A stretch of DNA of 9,268 nucleotides from Oceanihabitans sp. (GCA_018067265.1 JAGPUY010000086.1:1-9268); one strand, 5' to 3'; numbered from the stretch's first letter, positions 1 to 6,227 are shown. Notes: generated from the sequence alone by a model not told the origin. A program made the numbers and translations.

Positions 1-344
1 CAAAAATATTGGTAGGTCCCTTTGCTTAGTGTTACTTCTTTTGAAGATTCTGTTTTACCTTGTTTTACCATTTGCGATACATAAGCATCTGCAATATGGT
101 TTTTAGGATCTGATCCATCTTTTCCTGCTTCTATTAAAACCAATCCTACTTCTGGCGCAGCATTATTATTAGAAACTTGAAATACATAGGTACCTTCTTT
201 AAGCGTTAATTCTTTTTGCGTAAATTCTCCTAATGTTTGTTCTAAAGCCACTGTTGTTACTGCTGTGCTTTTTTCCATTTTTTCTTGTGCTGTAGCTGTG
301 ATTGAAAATGCTACTAAAAAGATTGCGATAAATAAATTTTTCAT
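1..344 (-). CDS. Secreted cupredoxin-like protein, 3' end outside window
   Basis: The first 114 codons are present; the frame runs off the left edge, so the C-terminus is missing. Residues 1-20 form a signal peptide (a Lys, a hydrophobic stretch, then ATAQ), so the product should be exported. The rest looks like a beta-rich plastocyanin/azurin-type domain: a strand with GTYVFQVSNN (51-60), a segment EVGLVLIEAGK (65-75), a DPKNHIADAYVSQMVKQG helix-like part (79-96) and KGTYQYF at 108-114. The cut codon begins TG, which fits the Cys that follows YF in type-1 copper proteins. Around residue 64 a Pro stands just before EVG, where I would expect the first copper His, so copper binding is uncertain. 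It lies 35 nt downstream of the AhpD-like gene on the same strand and is probably cotranscribed. The family call is by recognition of pattern only. Confidence 0.7.
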   Translation of the reverse strand, partial: MKNLFIAIFLVAFSITATAQEKMEKSTAVTTVALEQTLGEFTQKELTLKEGTYVFQVSNNNAAPEVGLVLIEAGKDGSDPKNHIADAYVSQMVKQGKTESSKEVTLSKGTYQYF

Positions 345-379
345 GATTTTGTGTTTTATGATTTGTAATTATTAAAATA

Positions 380-940
380 TTAGTTGTTTGTTACTGTGAA
401 TTTTCCTGTTTCTACACTTGGGAAATCTACTTCGGTTTCTGCAATGTGATTTACATAGTTGGTAAGCGTATTAGAAACTACGTTTAAAACGATTTCTAAA
501 ATATCCCCATCGGTATAACCTGCTTCTTTTACCGCTTGAATAGCTTCTGTAGATACTTGTCCTCTATTTTTGGTTACATCTTGTGCAAATTGTAAACCTG
601 CTTGTGTTTTAGCATCTGCAGCAATTGCTTGTCTGCTTAATTCTGTTTGCTCTTGCGTTAAACCGTTCATTTTACCAATTGCCGTGTGTGCAGACAGACA
701 ATAGTTACACGCATTTTCTTCGGCAATTGCTAATGCTAATTGTTCTCTGAATTTGTTACTAAAGTTTCCGCTAGCGGTTAACTCTCCTAAACTTAAATAG
801 GTCTGTAAGGTTGCTGGCGAATTACCAAACACTTTTATTAGGTTTGGAATAAATCCTAATTTGTTCTGTACTGCATTAAATAATTCTTTTGATTTTCCTG
901 TAGTTGTTTCTGGATCTAATGTTTCAATTCTTGTGCTCAT
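380..940 (-). CDS. AhpD-like carboxymuconolactone decarboxylase family protein
   Basis: A 186-residue cytoplasmic all-helical protein of the CMD/AhpD superfamily. The diagnostic site is intact: Glu66, then Cys78-x-x-Cys81 (in NACNYCLSAH) and His85. This matches the E-x11-C-x2-C-x3-H proton-relay pattern of AhpD alkylhydroperoxidases. Family members reduce peroxides through the CxxC pair, or act on small organic substrates; the actual substrate here cannot be read from sequence. The N-terminal part (27-45, KLGFIPNLIKVFGNSPATL) is typical of the 'uncharacterised peroxidase-related' branch. No signal peptide is seen. It sits between a 34-residue Cys-rich ORF upstream and a secreted cupredoxin-like gene downstream, all on one strand, suggesting a small redox unit. 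An AraC-type regulator gene lies upstream on the same strand and is a candidate controller. Confidence 0.88.
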   Translation of the reverse strand: MSTRIETLDPETTTGKSKELFNAVQNKLGFIPNLIKVFGNSPATLQTYLSLGELTASGNFSNKFREQLALAIAEENACNYCLSAHTAIGKMNGLTQEQTELSRQAIAADAKTQAGLQFAQDVTKNRGQVSTEAIQAVKEAGYTDGDILEIVLNVVSNTLTNYVNHIAETEVDFPSVETGKFTVTNN

Positions 941-955
941 AATATTTATTTTTAT

Positions 956-975
956 ACTCCTGCGAAGGCAGAAAT
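956..975 (+). repeat. Diverged copy of a 20-nt palindromic repeat
   Basis: This 20-mer differs by only two substitutions from the perfect palindrome at 8122-8141, and both are followed by CTTAT. Both substitutions fall in the arms, so this copy has two mismatched pairs in its 8-bp stem around the loop GAAG. It lies between the AhpD-like gene and the 34-residue ORF. Two such similar copies 7 kb apart point to a dispersed REP-like element. Confidence 0.65.
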
Positions 976-1010
976 CTTATTATTATTTATTTAGTTTTTC
1001 TTGTATTGTT

Positions 1011-1115
1011 TTACTCTTGACTTTTACAATCGCAAATTTTATTATCGGCTTGCTTTTCGTCATATTCCTGAAATCCCCAACAATTTGGACATTGTATATT
1101 TTGTTCTGTTTTCAT
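1011..1115 (-). CDS. 34-residue Cys-rich mini-protein, possible zinc binder
   Basis: A short ORF with ATG at 1115-1113 and TAA at 1013-1011, encoding 34 residues. It begins MKTEQNIQCPNCWGFQEY and ends with CDCKSQE. Cys9 and Cys12 form a CPNC knuckle followed by Trp-Gly, and Cys28 and Cys30 form a second pair, so four thiols are placed to bind one zinc. The composition is hydrophilic and coherent, unlike a random frame, and it sits correctly between a candidate -7 element at 1144-1151 and the AhpD-like gene, from which it is separated by 70 nt. No longer ORF competes convincingly on either strand; the overlapping plus-strand frame is low-complexity hydrophobic. I recognise no named family. Function is unknown; a zinc-ribbon accessory role in the same redox unit is a guess. 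Confidence 0.6.
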   Translation of the reverse strand: MKTEQNIQCPNCWGFQEYDEKQADNKICDCKSQE

Positions 1116-1143
1116 AATTTTTGATTAGTTATTAATTACACTG

Positions 1144-1151
1144 CAAAGATG
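1144..1151 (-). promoter_or_regulatory. Candidate -7 element for the mini-protein/AhpD-like unit
   Basis: On the minus strand this reads CATCTTTG followed by CA, one mismatch from the Bacteroidota -7 consensus TAnnTTTG. It lies 28 nt upstream of the ATG at 1115. No clear -33 TTG is seen, which would suit an activator-dependent promoter. Confidence 0.4.
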
Positions 1152-1174
1152 CGACGGGAATACGCTTTGAAAAA

Positions 1175-1201
1175 TGGACAAAAGTTCCTTATGCTTGGAC
1201 A
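1175..1201 (-). promoter_or_regulatory. Direct repeat pair, candidate AraC-family binding site
   Basis: TGTCCA occurs twice on the minus strand, at 1180-1175 and 1201-1196, exactly 21 bp apart, which is two helical turns. The nearer copy falls about where the -33 region of the candidate promoter at 1144-1151 would be. This arrangement is typical of AraC-type activator sites, and an AraC-family gene ends nearby. The shared word is only 6 bp, so chance is possible. Confidence 0.3.
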
Positions 1202-1242
1202 CGCCTATTTTATTAGGCTTTTGAAACATAAAAACCTATAAT

Positions 1243-1334
1243 TATTGCGTGAAGGATGGAAGTGGCATCCTTTTTTTGCTGCCATATATGGCAAAAAAAG
1301 ATTTAACGTACAGCCTGACCTTTATGGTCACGCC
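1243..1334 (+). ncRNA. Three-hairpin structured element (candidate RNA or intergenic repeat)
   Basis: Three inverted repeats follow one another. Hairpin 1 pairs AAGGATG (1252-1258) with CATCCTT (1266-1272) and runs into a T tract. Hairpin 2 pairs a T7GC arm (1271-1279) with a GCA7 arm (1291-1299); inside it GCCATATATGGC (1281-1292) is itself a perfect palindrome, so the two folds exclude each other. Hairpin 3 pairs TGACC (1316-1320) with GGTCA (1326-1330) over a 5-nt loop. The purine-rich joiner GATTTAACG lies between hairpins 2 and 3. From memory, very similar blocks (GGAT-GAAGTG-ATCC, poly-T/poly-A hairpin, GCCTGACC...GGTCACGCC) recur between genes in many Flavobacteriia, and this may be Rfam's Flavo-1 RNA; I could not check. 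The strand is chosen from hairpin 1 plus T tract. The element ends 7 nt from the 3' end of the AraC-family gene. Confidence 0.55.
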
Positions 1335-1341
1335 AAAAAAA

Positions 1342-2181
1342 TTAATATTCTTTTTTAAACTGAAGTGGTGATTTTAAGGTGCCTTTTTTAAAGAATCTTG
1401 TAAAGTAGGCGGCGTCATTAAAACCTAATCCGTAGGCTATTTCTTTTACCGAATCATTAGAGTAAATGAGTTGGCGTTTGGCTTCGAGGATAATTCTATT
1501 TTTAATAAAATCGCTAGGTGTTTGGTTTCCTATTTTATTAAAATGCTTGGTTAATGATTTTGGGGAAAGTCCTAATCTATTCGCATAATCGGTTACCGTG
1601 TGTAGCTTTTTATAGTTTTGCTCAACCAATACGCTAAAGTCTTTAAAGAGTTTGGTTTCTACGTCTTCTTTAATAGTAAGGTGTTGTTTTTGCACGCGAA
1701 CGGCATGAATAATGAATTGCTTTAAATAGGTTTGCAGCATATCATATTGCGCAGCTTCGTTAGTTTTAAACTCTTCGATTAAACCTTCTAGGATAAAATC
1801 TAGTTTTTGAGTGTCGCTGGTACAAGGCTTTACAAAAGGAGTTTCGTAGACATTATTAAAAAGAACGCCATTACAAGCAACTTCTTTATCGTGTGTTTGA
1901 ATGCAGTAGAAATCCCGAATAAAAGATATTTTGTAGGCTTCTTGAATTTTTTCGGAATCTACAGAAAACACTTGACCAGGAGATAAAAAGAATAGCACGT
2001 TATCTTGAAAATCATAGCTTTCAAAATCAATATTATAGGTGCCTTTTCCTTTTTTAATCCAATATATATTATAGGCATCTACTTGTTCTGGCTTATTAAA
2101 AACGCAGGCTTTTTCGAATTGAACAACGCTCAATGAAAATATATCTTTATATGAATATCTTGTGATGTCTTGCTCTGCCAT
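1342..2181 (-). CDS. AraC-family transcriptional regulator
   Basis: A 279-residue one-component regulator. Residues 1 to about 165 are a cupin-like sensor half, with SPGQVFSV (67-74) typical of the AraC_binding fold. Residues about 183-279 are the DNA-binding half with two helix-turn-helix units: DYANRLGLSPKSLTKHFNKI (198-217) and VKEIAYGLGFNDAAYFTRFF (245-264), followed by the family's closing SPLQFKKEY. No transmembrane segment is seen, so it is cytoplasmic. Its start lies 7 nt after the stop of the brnQ-like gene, so the two are surely cotranscribed. Downstream on the same strand, past a 226-bp gap, is the AhpD-like unit, whose promoter carries a 21-bp-spaced direct repeat. It may therefore sense a small molecule and control that unit or its own operon; the ligand is unknown. 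Confidence 0.93.
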   Translation of the reverse strand: MAEQDITRYSYKDIFSLSVVQFEKACVFNKPEQVDAYNIYWIKKGKGTYNIDFESYDFQDNVLFFLSPGQVFSVDSEKIQEAYKISFIRDFYCIQTHDKEVACNGVLFNNVYETPFVKPCTSDTQKLDFILEGLIEEFKTNEAAQYDMLQTYLKQFIIHAVRVQKQHLTIKEDVETKLFKDFSVLVEQNYKKLHTVTDYANRLGLSPKSLTKHFNKIGNQTPSDFIKNRIILEAKRQLIYSNDSVKEIAYGLGFNDAAYFTRFFKKGTLKSPLQFKKEY

Positions 2182-2188
2182 GTGATAC

Positions 2189-3493
2189 CTATTGGTTCGT
2201 TATGGTTTTAGTCGTAAAAGTTTTGAAATTTAACAATACAAACCCAATAAAAGCTGGCAGCACCCACCCTAAGCTATGACTTGCAAACGGAATACTTGAA
2301 ATTACTTGTGTTAAATCTTCGGAAGGGCTTAAAAAATTAAGCACATCTGGAATACTAAAAATAAAGGTTACTAAAACCACTACTCGAAATACGGTTTTGG
2401 AAGCAAATTTATCAGGGATTGCGTTAAGCAGAATCAGTACAATAGTTATTGGATAAATAAATAACAGGACTGGTAATGCAATGACGATTATAGAGTTAAA
2501 ATCTAACTGGCCAACAACCACACCAATCACACATGCCAACACTGCTGTAATGACATAAACGGTTTGCGAATCTTTAATTAAACCTTTAAAATAATCTGCT
2601 GTTCCGGTTACAATACCGACTGCTGTTGTAAAACAAGCTAAGGCGATTAGTACACTTAAAATAGTATTCCCAAAAGTTCCTAATGCTTTTTTACTGATTC
2701 CTGTTAACAGATTTGCGCGTTGCATATCACTACTTAATGCGCTATTCACATCTATTTCGGATCCATAAAAAGCACCAACAGCAATTAGTCCAGCGTAAAT
2801 TATGAAGAGTCCAAATCCAGCGATGATTCCCGATTTTTTTATTAGTTCTTTTTTAGCTTCAAAAGAATCTTTAACCTTTAAATTAATAGATATAATAATT
2901 ACTGCGCCAACAACCACTGCACCAATAGCGTCAAAAGTTTGATAGCCTTCTAAAATTCCGTTTACAATGGGCGCTTCAAATTGTGAAGGATTAGTAAGCA
3001 TTTGTGAAGAGAACAAACCGATACCAATTACCAAAAGCAACATAATCACTATAAATGGTGTTAGGTATTTACCAATAAGATTTAATATTTTAGAACGGTT
3101 TAAAGCAAAAACTAATACCAAAATAAAATAGATACTACTCGTTAATAATGGGGAAGTATTAAAGTTTGGATGTATTGCAATTTCATGAGTGGCGGCTGCT
3201 GTTCGTGGCGACGGAATTGCAACGGCAATAATATAAATAAGAATACAATAAATAAGACTAAAAGCTGGGGATACTTTTTTACCAAAATCATACAAAGTAC
3301 CCTGTAATTTGGCATGCGCATAAATACCTATTATAGGAATTATAACGGCAGTAATTACAAAACCTATAATTACCCAAAACCAATTTTCACCTGCATTATA
3401 CCCCAAAAGTGGTGGTAATAGTAAATTTCCTGCTCCAAAAAACAACGAAAACAAGGCGAAGCTTGTAATTAATAATTCTTTAGTTTTATTCAT
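2189..3493 (-). CDS. brnQ: Branched-chain amino acid carrier, BrnQ/LIVCS family
   Basis: A 434-residue inner-membrane protein, normal length for the LIVCS family, which imports leucine, isoleucine and valine with Na+ or H+. It is hydrophobic throughout, with about twelve predicted membrane segments. Signature stretches are FSLFFGAGNLLLPPLLG (15-31, the conserved first-helix motif of BrnQ) and AIPSPRTAAATHEIAI (92-107), the helix-3 motif. Start chosen at 3493 because MNKTKELLITSF is the usual N-terminus and a candidate -7 element lies just upstream. It heads a two-gene unit with the AraC-family regulator and is divergent from the alpha/beta hydrolase. Substrate preference within branched-chain amino acids cannot be set from sequence. 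Confidence 0.93.
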   Translation of the reverse strand: MNKTKELLITSFALFSLFFGAGNLLLPPLLGYNAGENWFWVIIGFVITAVIIPIIGIYAHAKLQGTLYDFGKKVSPAFSLIYCILIYIIAVAIPSPRTAAATHEIAIHPNFNTSPLLTSSIYFILVLVFALNRSKILNLIGKYLTPFIVIMLLLVIGIGLFSSQMLTNPSQFEAPIVNGILEGYQTFDAIGAVVVGAVIIISINLKVKDSFEAKKELIKKSGIIAGFGLFIIYAGLIAVGAFYGSEIDVNSALSSDMQRANLLTGISKKALGTFGNTILSVLIALACFTTAVGIVTGTADYFKGLIKDSQTVYVITAVLACVIGVVVGQLDFNSIIVIALPVLLFIYPITIVLILLNAIPDKFASKTVFRVVVLVTFIFSIPDVLNFLSPSEDLTQVISSIPFASHSLGWVLPAFIGFVLLNFKTFTTKTITNQ

Positions 3494-3525
3494 ATTCTAT
3501 TGCTGTAAAAGGAAATGTATTATTT

Positions 3526-3553
3526 TAAATATAGAGTCGCAATTTATTACAAG
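3526..3553 (-). promoter_or_regulatory. Candidate promoter of brnQ-araC
   Basis: On the minus strand TATATTTA (3533-3526) is one mismatch from TAnnTTTG, with TTG at 3552-3550, 16 bp upstream, as a possible -33 element. The ATG follows about 32 nt after the -7 element. It lies back to back with the hydrolase promoter at 3562-3569, so the two promoters may interfere. Confidence 0.35.
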
Positions 3554-3561
3554 CCCTTAAT

Positions 3562-3569
3562 TATCTTTG
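3562..3569 (+). promoter_or_regulatory. -7 promoter element of the alpha/beta hydrolase gene
   Basis: TATCTTTG followed by CA is a perfect match to the Bacteroidota -7 element. Transcription would begin near 3575, just upstream of the ATG at 3587. This decides the start: the longer frame opening at 3515 would begin upstream of the promoter. Confidence 0.7.
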
Positions 3570-3586
3570 CACAATATAGTTTAAAT

Positions 3587-4360
3587 ATGATTTTAGATCA
3601 CAAAGGCATAAATATTTTTTACACAGATCAGGGAGCAGGTACAGCAATCGTTTTATTACACGGTTTTCTAGAAAACAGTACGATGTGGAATGCCTTTTTA
3701 CCAGAACTCACTAAAAGAAATCGCGTAGTTTGCATCGATTTATTGGGGCACGGAAAAACACCTTGCTTAGGATATGTGCACACTATGGAAGAAATGGCCG
3801 AAGCTGTTCTTGCCGTTTTAAATCATTTAAGATTACGAAGATATTATATGATTGGCCATTCTATGGGTGGCTATGTTGCTTTGGCTTTCGCCGAAAAAAA
3901 CCAGAAAACCTTAAAAGGTTTATGTTTAATGAATTCTACTTATGAAGCCGATGATGACGAACGTAAACGACTTCGCGCCCGAGCCAACAAGATGATACAA
4001 ACCAATTTTAATAATATGGTGCGTATGTCTTTTGCTAATTTATTTAGCGAAAAAAGTAAAATAGTATATAAATCGGAATTTGATGCCGCTTTAAAGGAAG
4101 CCTTAAAAACTCCCGTGCAAGGATATATTGCTTGTCAAGAAGGCATGCGACTAAGACCAGAACGGCAAGAAGTATTTCAATCTTTAAAAGGTAAAAAAAG
4201 TATCATTATAGGAAAAAATGATCCTGTAGTGGACGGAGAAAAATTAATAAAACAAACCAAAAACACCCAAATTAACACGGTAGTTTTTAGCGAAGGACAC
4301 ATGAGCCATATAGAAAATCCAATCCTACTTTTGAAGGAGATAATGCATTTCATCGAATAA
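3587..4360 (+). CDS. Alpha/beta hydrolase
   Basis: A 257-residue cytoplasmic alpha/beta-hydrolase-fold protein. The oxyanion loop LLHGF is at 23-27. The nucleophile elbow GHSMGG at 90-95 gives Ser92. Asp212 in GKNDPVV and His238 in EGHMSHIENP complete a catalytic triad. The DLLGHGKTP segment (51-59) is the usual strand-4 loop of the MenH/YbbA-like esterase branch, and a helical cap lies at about 120-185. No signal peptide is present. The substrate is unknown; carboxyl-ester hydrolysis is the general activity, and assignment to MenH is not justified because no menaquinone gene is near. Start at 3587 was chosen over 3515 because the -7 element lies at 3562-3569 and the family N-terminus begins shortly before GINIFYTDQG. 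It is transcribed divergently from brnQ. Confidence 0.9.
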   Translation: MILDHKGINIFYTDQGAGTAIVLLHGFLENSTMWNAFLPELTKRNRVVCIDLLGHGKTPCLGYVHTMEEMAEAVLAVLNHLRLRRYYMIGHSMGGYVALAFAEKNQKTLKGLCLMNSTYEADDDERKRLRARANKMIQTNFNNMVRMSFANLFSEKSKIVYKSEFDAALKEALKTPVQGYIACQEGMRLRPERQEVFQSLKGKKSIIIGKNDPVVDGEKLIKQTKNTQINTVVFSEGHMSHIENPILLLKEIMHFIE

Positions 4361-4395
4361 ATCGTGCCTTTCACCGTTTATATGTTTTTTTTTAT

Positions 4396-4403
4396 TAGGT
4401 TTA
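4396..4403 (+). promoter_or_regulatory. Weak candidate -7 element before the first zinc-ribbon gene
   Basis: TAGGTTTA is one mismatch from TAnnTTTG and lies 21 nt upstream of the ATG at 4425. No -33 element is evident. The preceding run of nine T residues (4385-4393) could instead belong to the end of the hydrolase transcript. Confidence 0.25.
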
Positions 4404-4424
4404 CTATAACCAAACACTAATAAT

Positions 4425-4691
4425 ATGAATACACCTACCATCAAACCTGCTTTTATCCCGAAATTAGTTTGTAATATTTTTGGACACAAATATGAAGTTT
4501 CCAAAAAAGTAACCTCTCATGTGAAAGAATACCAATGTGCTAATTGTAAAAAACAAATGACAACGAACAGCAATGGTAATTTAATTCCGCTTACTCCCAA
4601 GTTTGAACAAATCAATTCTGTTTTAGAACGTATTTACAACAGGAAAGTAATGCGTTTACAGGAAAAATCTTACGCTTCATCGATTAACTAA
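4425..4691 (+). CDS. Small zinc-ribbon-like protein, copy 1
   Basis: An 88-residue protein that I cannot name. The core is C16-x4-H21 (CNIFGHKYEV), then SHVKEYQC..C with His32, Cys38 and Cys41, followed by the invariant block KQMTTN-NGNLIPLTPKF (43-60) and INSVL (63-67). Cys16/His21 or His32 with the Cys38-x2-Cys41 knuckle could hold one zinc, as in other short C-GH-C-x2-C proteins such as the DUF1660 type. The tail is basic. No signal or membrane segment is seen. About 65% of residues in the 63-residue core match the next gene, so these are tandem duplicates. This copy carries an extra N-terminal extension of about 10 residues (TPTIKPAFIP). Strong conservation between the copies shows that the frame is real. 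Confidence 0.8.
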   Translation: MNTPTIKPAFIPKLVCNIFGHKYEVSKKVTSHVKEYQCANCKKQMTTNSNGNLIPLTPKFEQINSVLERIYNRKVMRLQEKSYASSIN

Positions 4692-4730
4692 GTGATTATT
4701 CTGTATACACTATAAAATCCCCTAACTTAC

Positions 4731-4749
4731 TTAGCTCTAAACTAGCTAA
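4731..4749 (+). promoter_or_regulatory. Short hairpin in the leader of the second zinc-ribbon gene
   Basis: TTAGCT (4731-4736) pairs with AGCTAA (4744-4749) over a 7-nt loop, 9 nt before the ATG at 4759. It is weak and AT-rich; it could occlude the start region or weakly end the first gene's transcript. No proper T tract follows. Confidence 0.25.
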
Positions 4750-4758
4750 TTAAATTCT

Positions 4759-4983
4759 ATGAACACTATTCAATGTAGCGTTTTTGGTCATGCTTTTAAA
4801 GTTTCAAAAGATATCACAGCACATGTGAAAGAATATCAATGCAAACATTGTAAAAAACAAATGACCACAAATGCAAATGGCAACTTAATTCCACTAACTC
4901 CTAAATTTAAAAAGATTAATTCTGTTTTAAAAAGTGTGCATTATAAAAAGGAAAAGCGAAAAGAGCTTATTCTTGATCGTTAA
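4759..4983 (+). CDS. Small zinc-ribbon-like protein, copy 2
   Basis: A 74-residue tandem paralogue of the preceding gene. It retains Cys6, His11, His22, Cys28 and Cys31 in the same spacing (CSVFGH...AHVKEYQC-x2-C), and the same KKQMTTN-NGNLIPLTPKF and INSVL blocks. The differences lie in the linker positions and in a lysine-rich tail (KKEKRKELILDR), which suggests nucleic-acid or acidic-partner contact, though this is a guess. The last 17 nt overlap, tail to tail, with the 3' end of thiL on the other strand. No separate promoter is obvious in the 67-bp gap, so it is probably cotranscribed with copy 1. Family and function are unknown to me. Confidence 0.8.
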   Translation: MNTIQCSVFGHAFKVSKDITAHVKEYQCKHCKKQMTTNANGNLIPLTPKFKKINSVLKSVHYKKEKRKELILDR

Positions 4984-6019
4984 GTGCATTCCATCCTTGT
5001 GCTTGTAAAGGAATTTTAGTTTCTCCTCTAGTTACTAAATGCATTCCTACGTTCGGTTCTGTCATATAACCAATTACCGTAAAATTAGGATTTGCTTTAA
5101 TTTTCGGGTAGTCTTCTTGTGAAATTGTAAATAGCAATTCGTAATCTTCGCCGCCACTTAGTGCAACGGTTGTACTATCTATATTAAATTCTTCACAAGT
5201 AGAAATTACTTGAGGATCTAACGGCAATTTGTCTTCATACAAATCACAACCAACATTACTATGTTTACATAAATGCATGATTTCTGAAGATAAGCCATCA
5301 CTCACATCTATCATAGCACTTGGTTTAACCTCTAAATCTTTAAAAAGCTTAACAATATCTTTTCTAGCTTCTGGCTTCAATTGTCTTTCCATAATATACG
5401 CATACGCATCCATATCTGGTTGGCTATTTGGGTTTACCAAAAACACTTGCTTTTCGCGTTCTAAAACTTGTAATCCCATATATGCACCACCAATATCACC
5501 AGTAACAACCAGTAAATCATTAGGTTTTGCACCACTTCTATATACAACATCTTCTTTTTCTACTTCACCAATAGCGGTAATAGAAATTAACAAACCAGAA
5601 GTAGATGAAGTGGTATCTCCACCAACCACATCCACACCATAAATCTTTGCAGCTGTTTCAATTCCGGCATATAATTCTTCTAAAGCTTCTAAAGGAAAAC
5701 GGTTAGAAACGGCAATAGAAACTGTAATTTGAGTGGCATTTGCATTCATAGCAAACACATCGGATAAATTAACAACAACCGCTTTATAACCTAAGTGTTT
5801 TAAGGGCACATAGCTTAAATCAAAATGCACGCCTTCGACTAATAAATCCGTAGTTACTAATATTTGTTTATTCGTAAATTCTAAAACTGCAGCATCATCA
5901 CCAATTGCTTTAATTGTTGATTTCTGTGAAATTTCAAACTGTGAAGTTAAGTGGTCTATTAATCCAAATTCTCCTAAATCACTTAATGCGGTACGTTGTT
6001 GATTTTTATCTTCTATCAT
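4967..6019 (-). CDS. thiL: Thiamine-monophosphate kinase
   Basis: A 350-residue cytoplasmic enzyme that phosphorylates thiamine monophosphate with ATP to give thiamine diphosphate, the last step of cofactor synthesis. Family motifs in order: GDDAAV (40-45), TTDLLVEGVHF (56-66), NLSDVFAM (84-91), GGDTT (133-137), TGDIGGAYMG (173-182), DVSDGL (238-243) and SGGEDYELLF (288-297). The acidic residues of these loops bind Mg2+ and both nucleotides. The length is normal for the Bacteroidota form, and the N-terminal RTALSDLGEFGLIDHL (9-24) is characteristic of that group. The gene stands alone, without other thi genes or a TPP riboswitch-like leader. The -7 element ends only 4 nt before the ATG. Its 3' end overlaps the neighbouring zinc-ribbon gene by 17 nt. 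Confidence 0.96.
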   Translation of the reverse strand: MIEDKNQQRTALSDLGEFGLIDHLTSQFEISQKSTIKAIGDDAAVLEFTNKQILVTTDLLVEGVHFDLSYVPLKHLGYKAVVVNLSDVFAMNANATQITVSIAVSNRFPLEALEELYAGIETAAKIYGVDVVGGDTTSSTSGLLISITAIGEVEKEDVVYRSGAKPNDLLVVTGDIGGAYMGLQVLEREKQVFLVNPNSQPDMDAYAYIMERQLKPEARKDIVKLFKDLEVKPSAMIDVSDGLSSEIMHLCKHSNVGCDLYEDKLPLDPQVISTCEEFNIDSTTVALSGGEDYELLFTISQEDYPKIKANPNFTVIGYMTEPNVGMHLVTRGETKIPLQAQGWNALNDQE

Positions 6020-6023
6020 ACTG

Positions 6024-6031
6024 CAAAAATA
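6024..6031 (-). promoter_or_regulatory. -7 promoter element of thiL, implying a leaderless transcript
   Basis: On the minus strand TATTTTTG followed by CA is a perfect TAnnTTTG match. Only CAGT separates it from the ATG at 6019, so initiation 4-7 nt downstream would fall on or beside the start codon. No -33 TTG is seen at 17-21 bp upstream. Confidence 0.5.
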
Positions 6032-6227
6032 AGAAGCTTATTTTGAATGCGTAGTTATTTTTTAATGAAAAAAGAAACAATAAAATTAGTAGCCCTTGTA
6101 AATCCACTTAAAACGTAATTAATCATTTTCATTTATCGCTTTTAGATGCTTTATACGTTAACAAAATAGCCTTAATCGCATAATAGATTTTTCTTATAAA
6201 AACATCACTAATATAATGTAAGCTTAT

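Noticed and set aside
861..1124. Plus-strand frame of 87 residues, hydrophobic
   Set aside because: It overlaps the start of the AhpD-like gene and the Cys-rich mini-protein on the opposite strand. The Phe/Leu/Ile-rich product is what antisense AT-rich sequence gives, and it has no promoter.
1204..1223. GCCTA/TAGGC hairpin followed by TTTT, terminator-like on the plus strand
   Set aside because: No plus-strand gene ends here and the 5-bp stem is AT-rich; it may be chance or an upstream part of the structured element.
3515..3586. Longer start for the alpha/beta hydrolase
   Set aside because: The extra 24 residues do not resemble the family, and the frame opens upstream of the perfect -7 element at 3562-3569.
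4361..4424. Run of nine T residues after the hydrolase as a rho-independent terminator
   Set aside because: No stable GC-rich stem directly precedes the T run, so a terminator cannot be supported.
5229..5642. Plus-strand 137-residue frame inside thiL
   Set aside because: It is antisense to a confidently identified enzyme whose motifs run through this region; the product is low-complexity Ser/Thr-rich.
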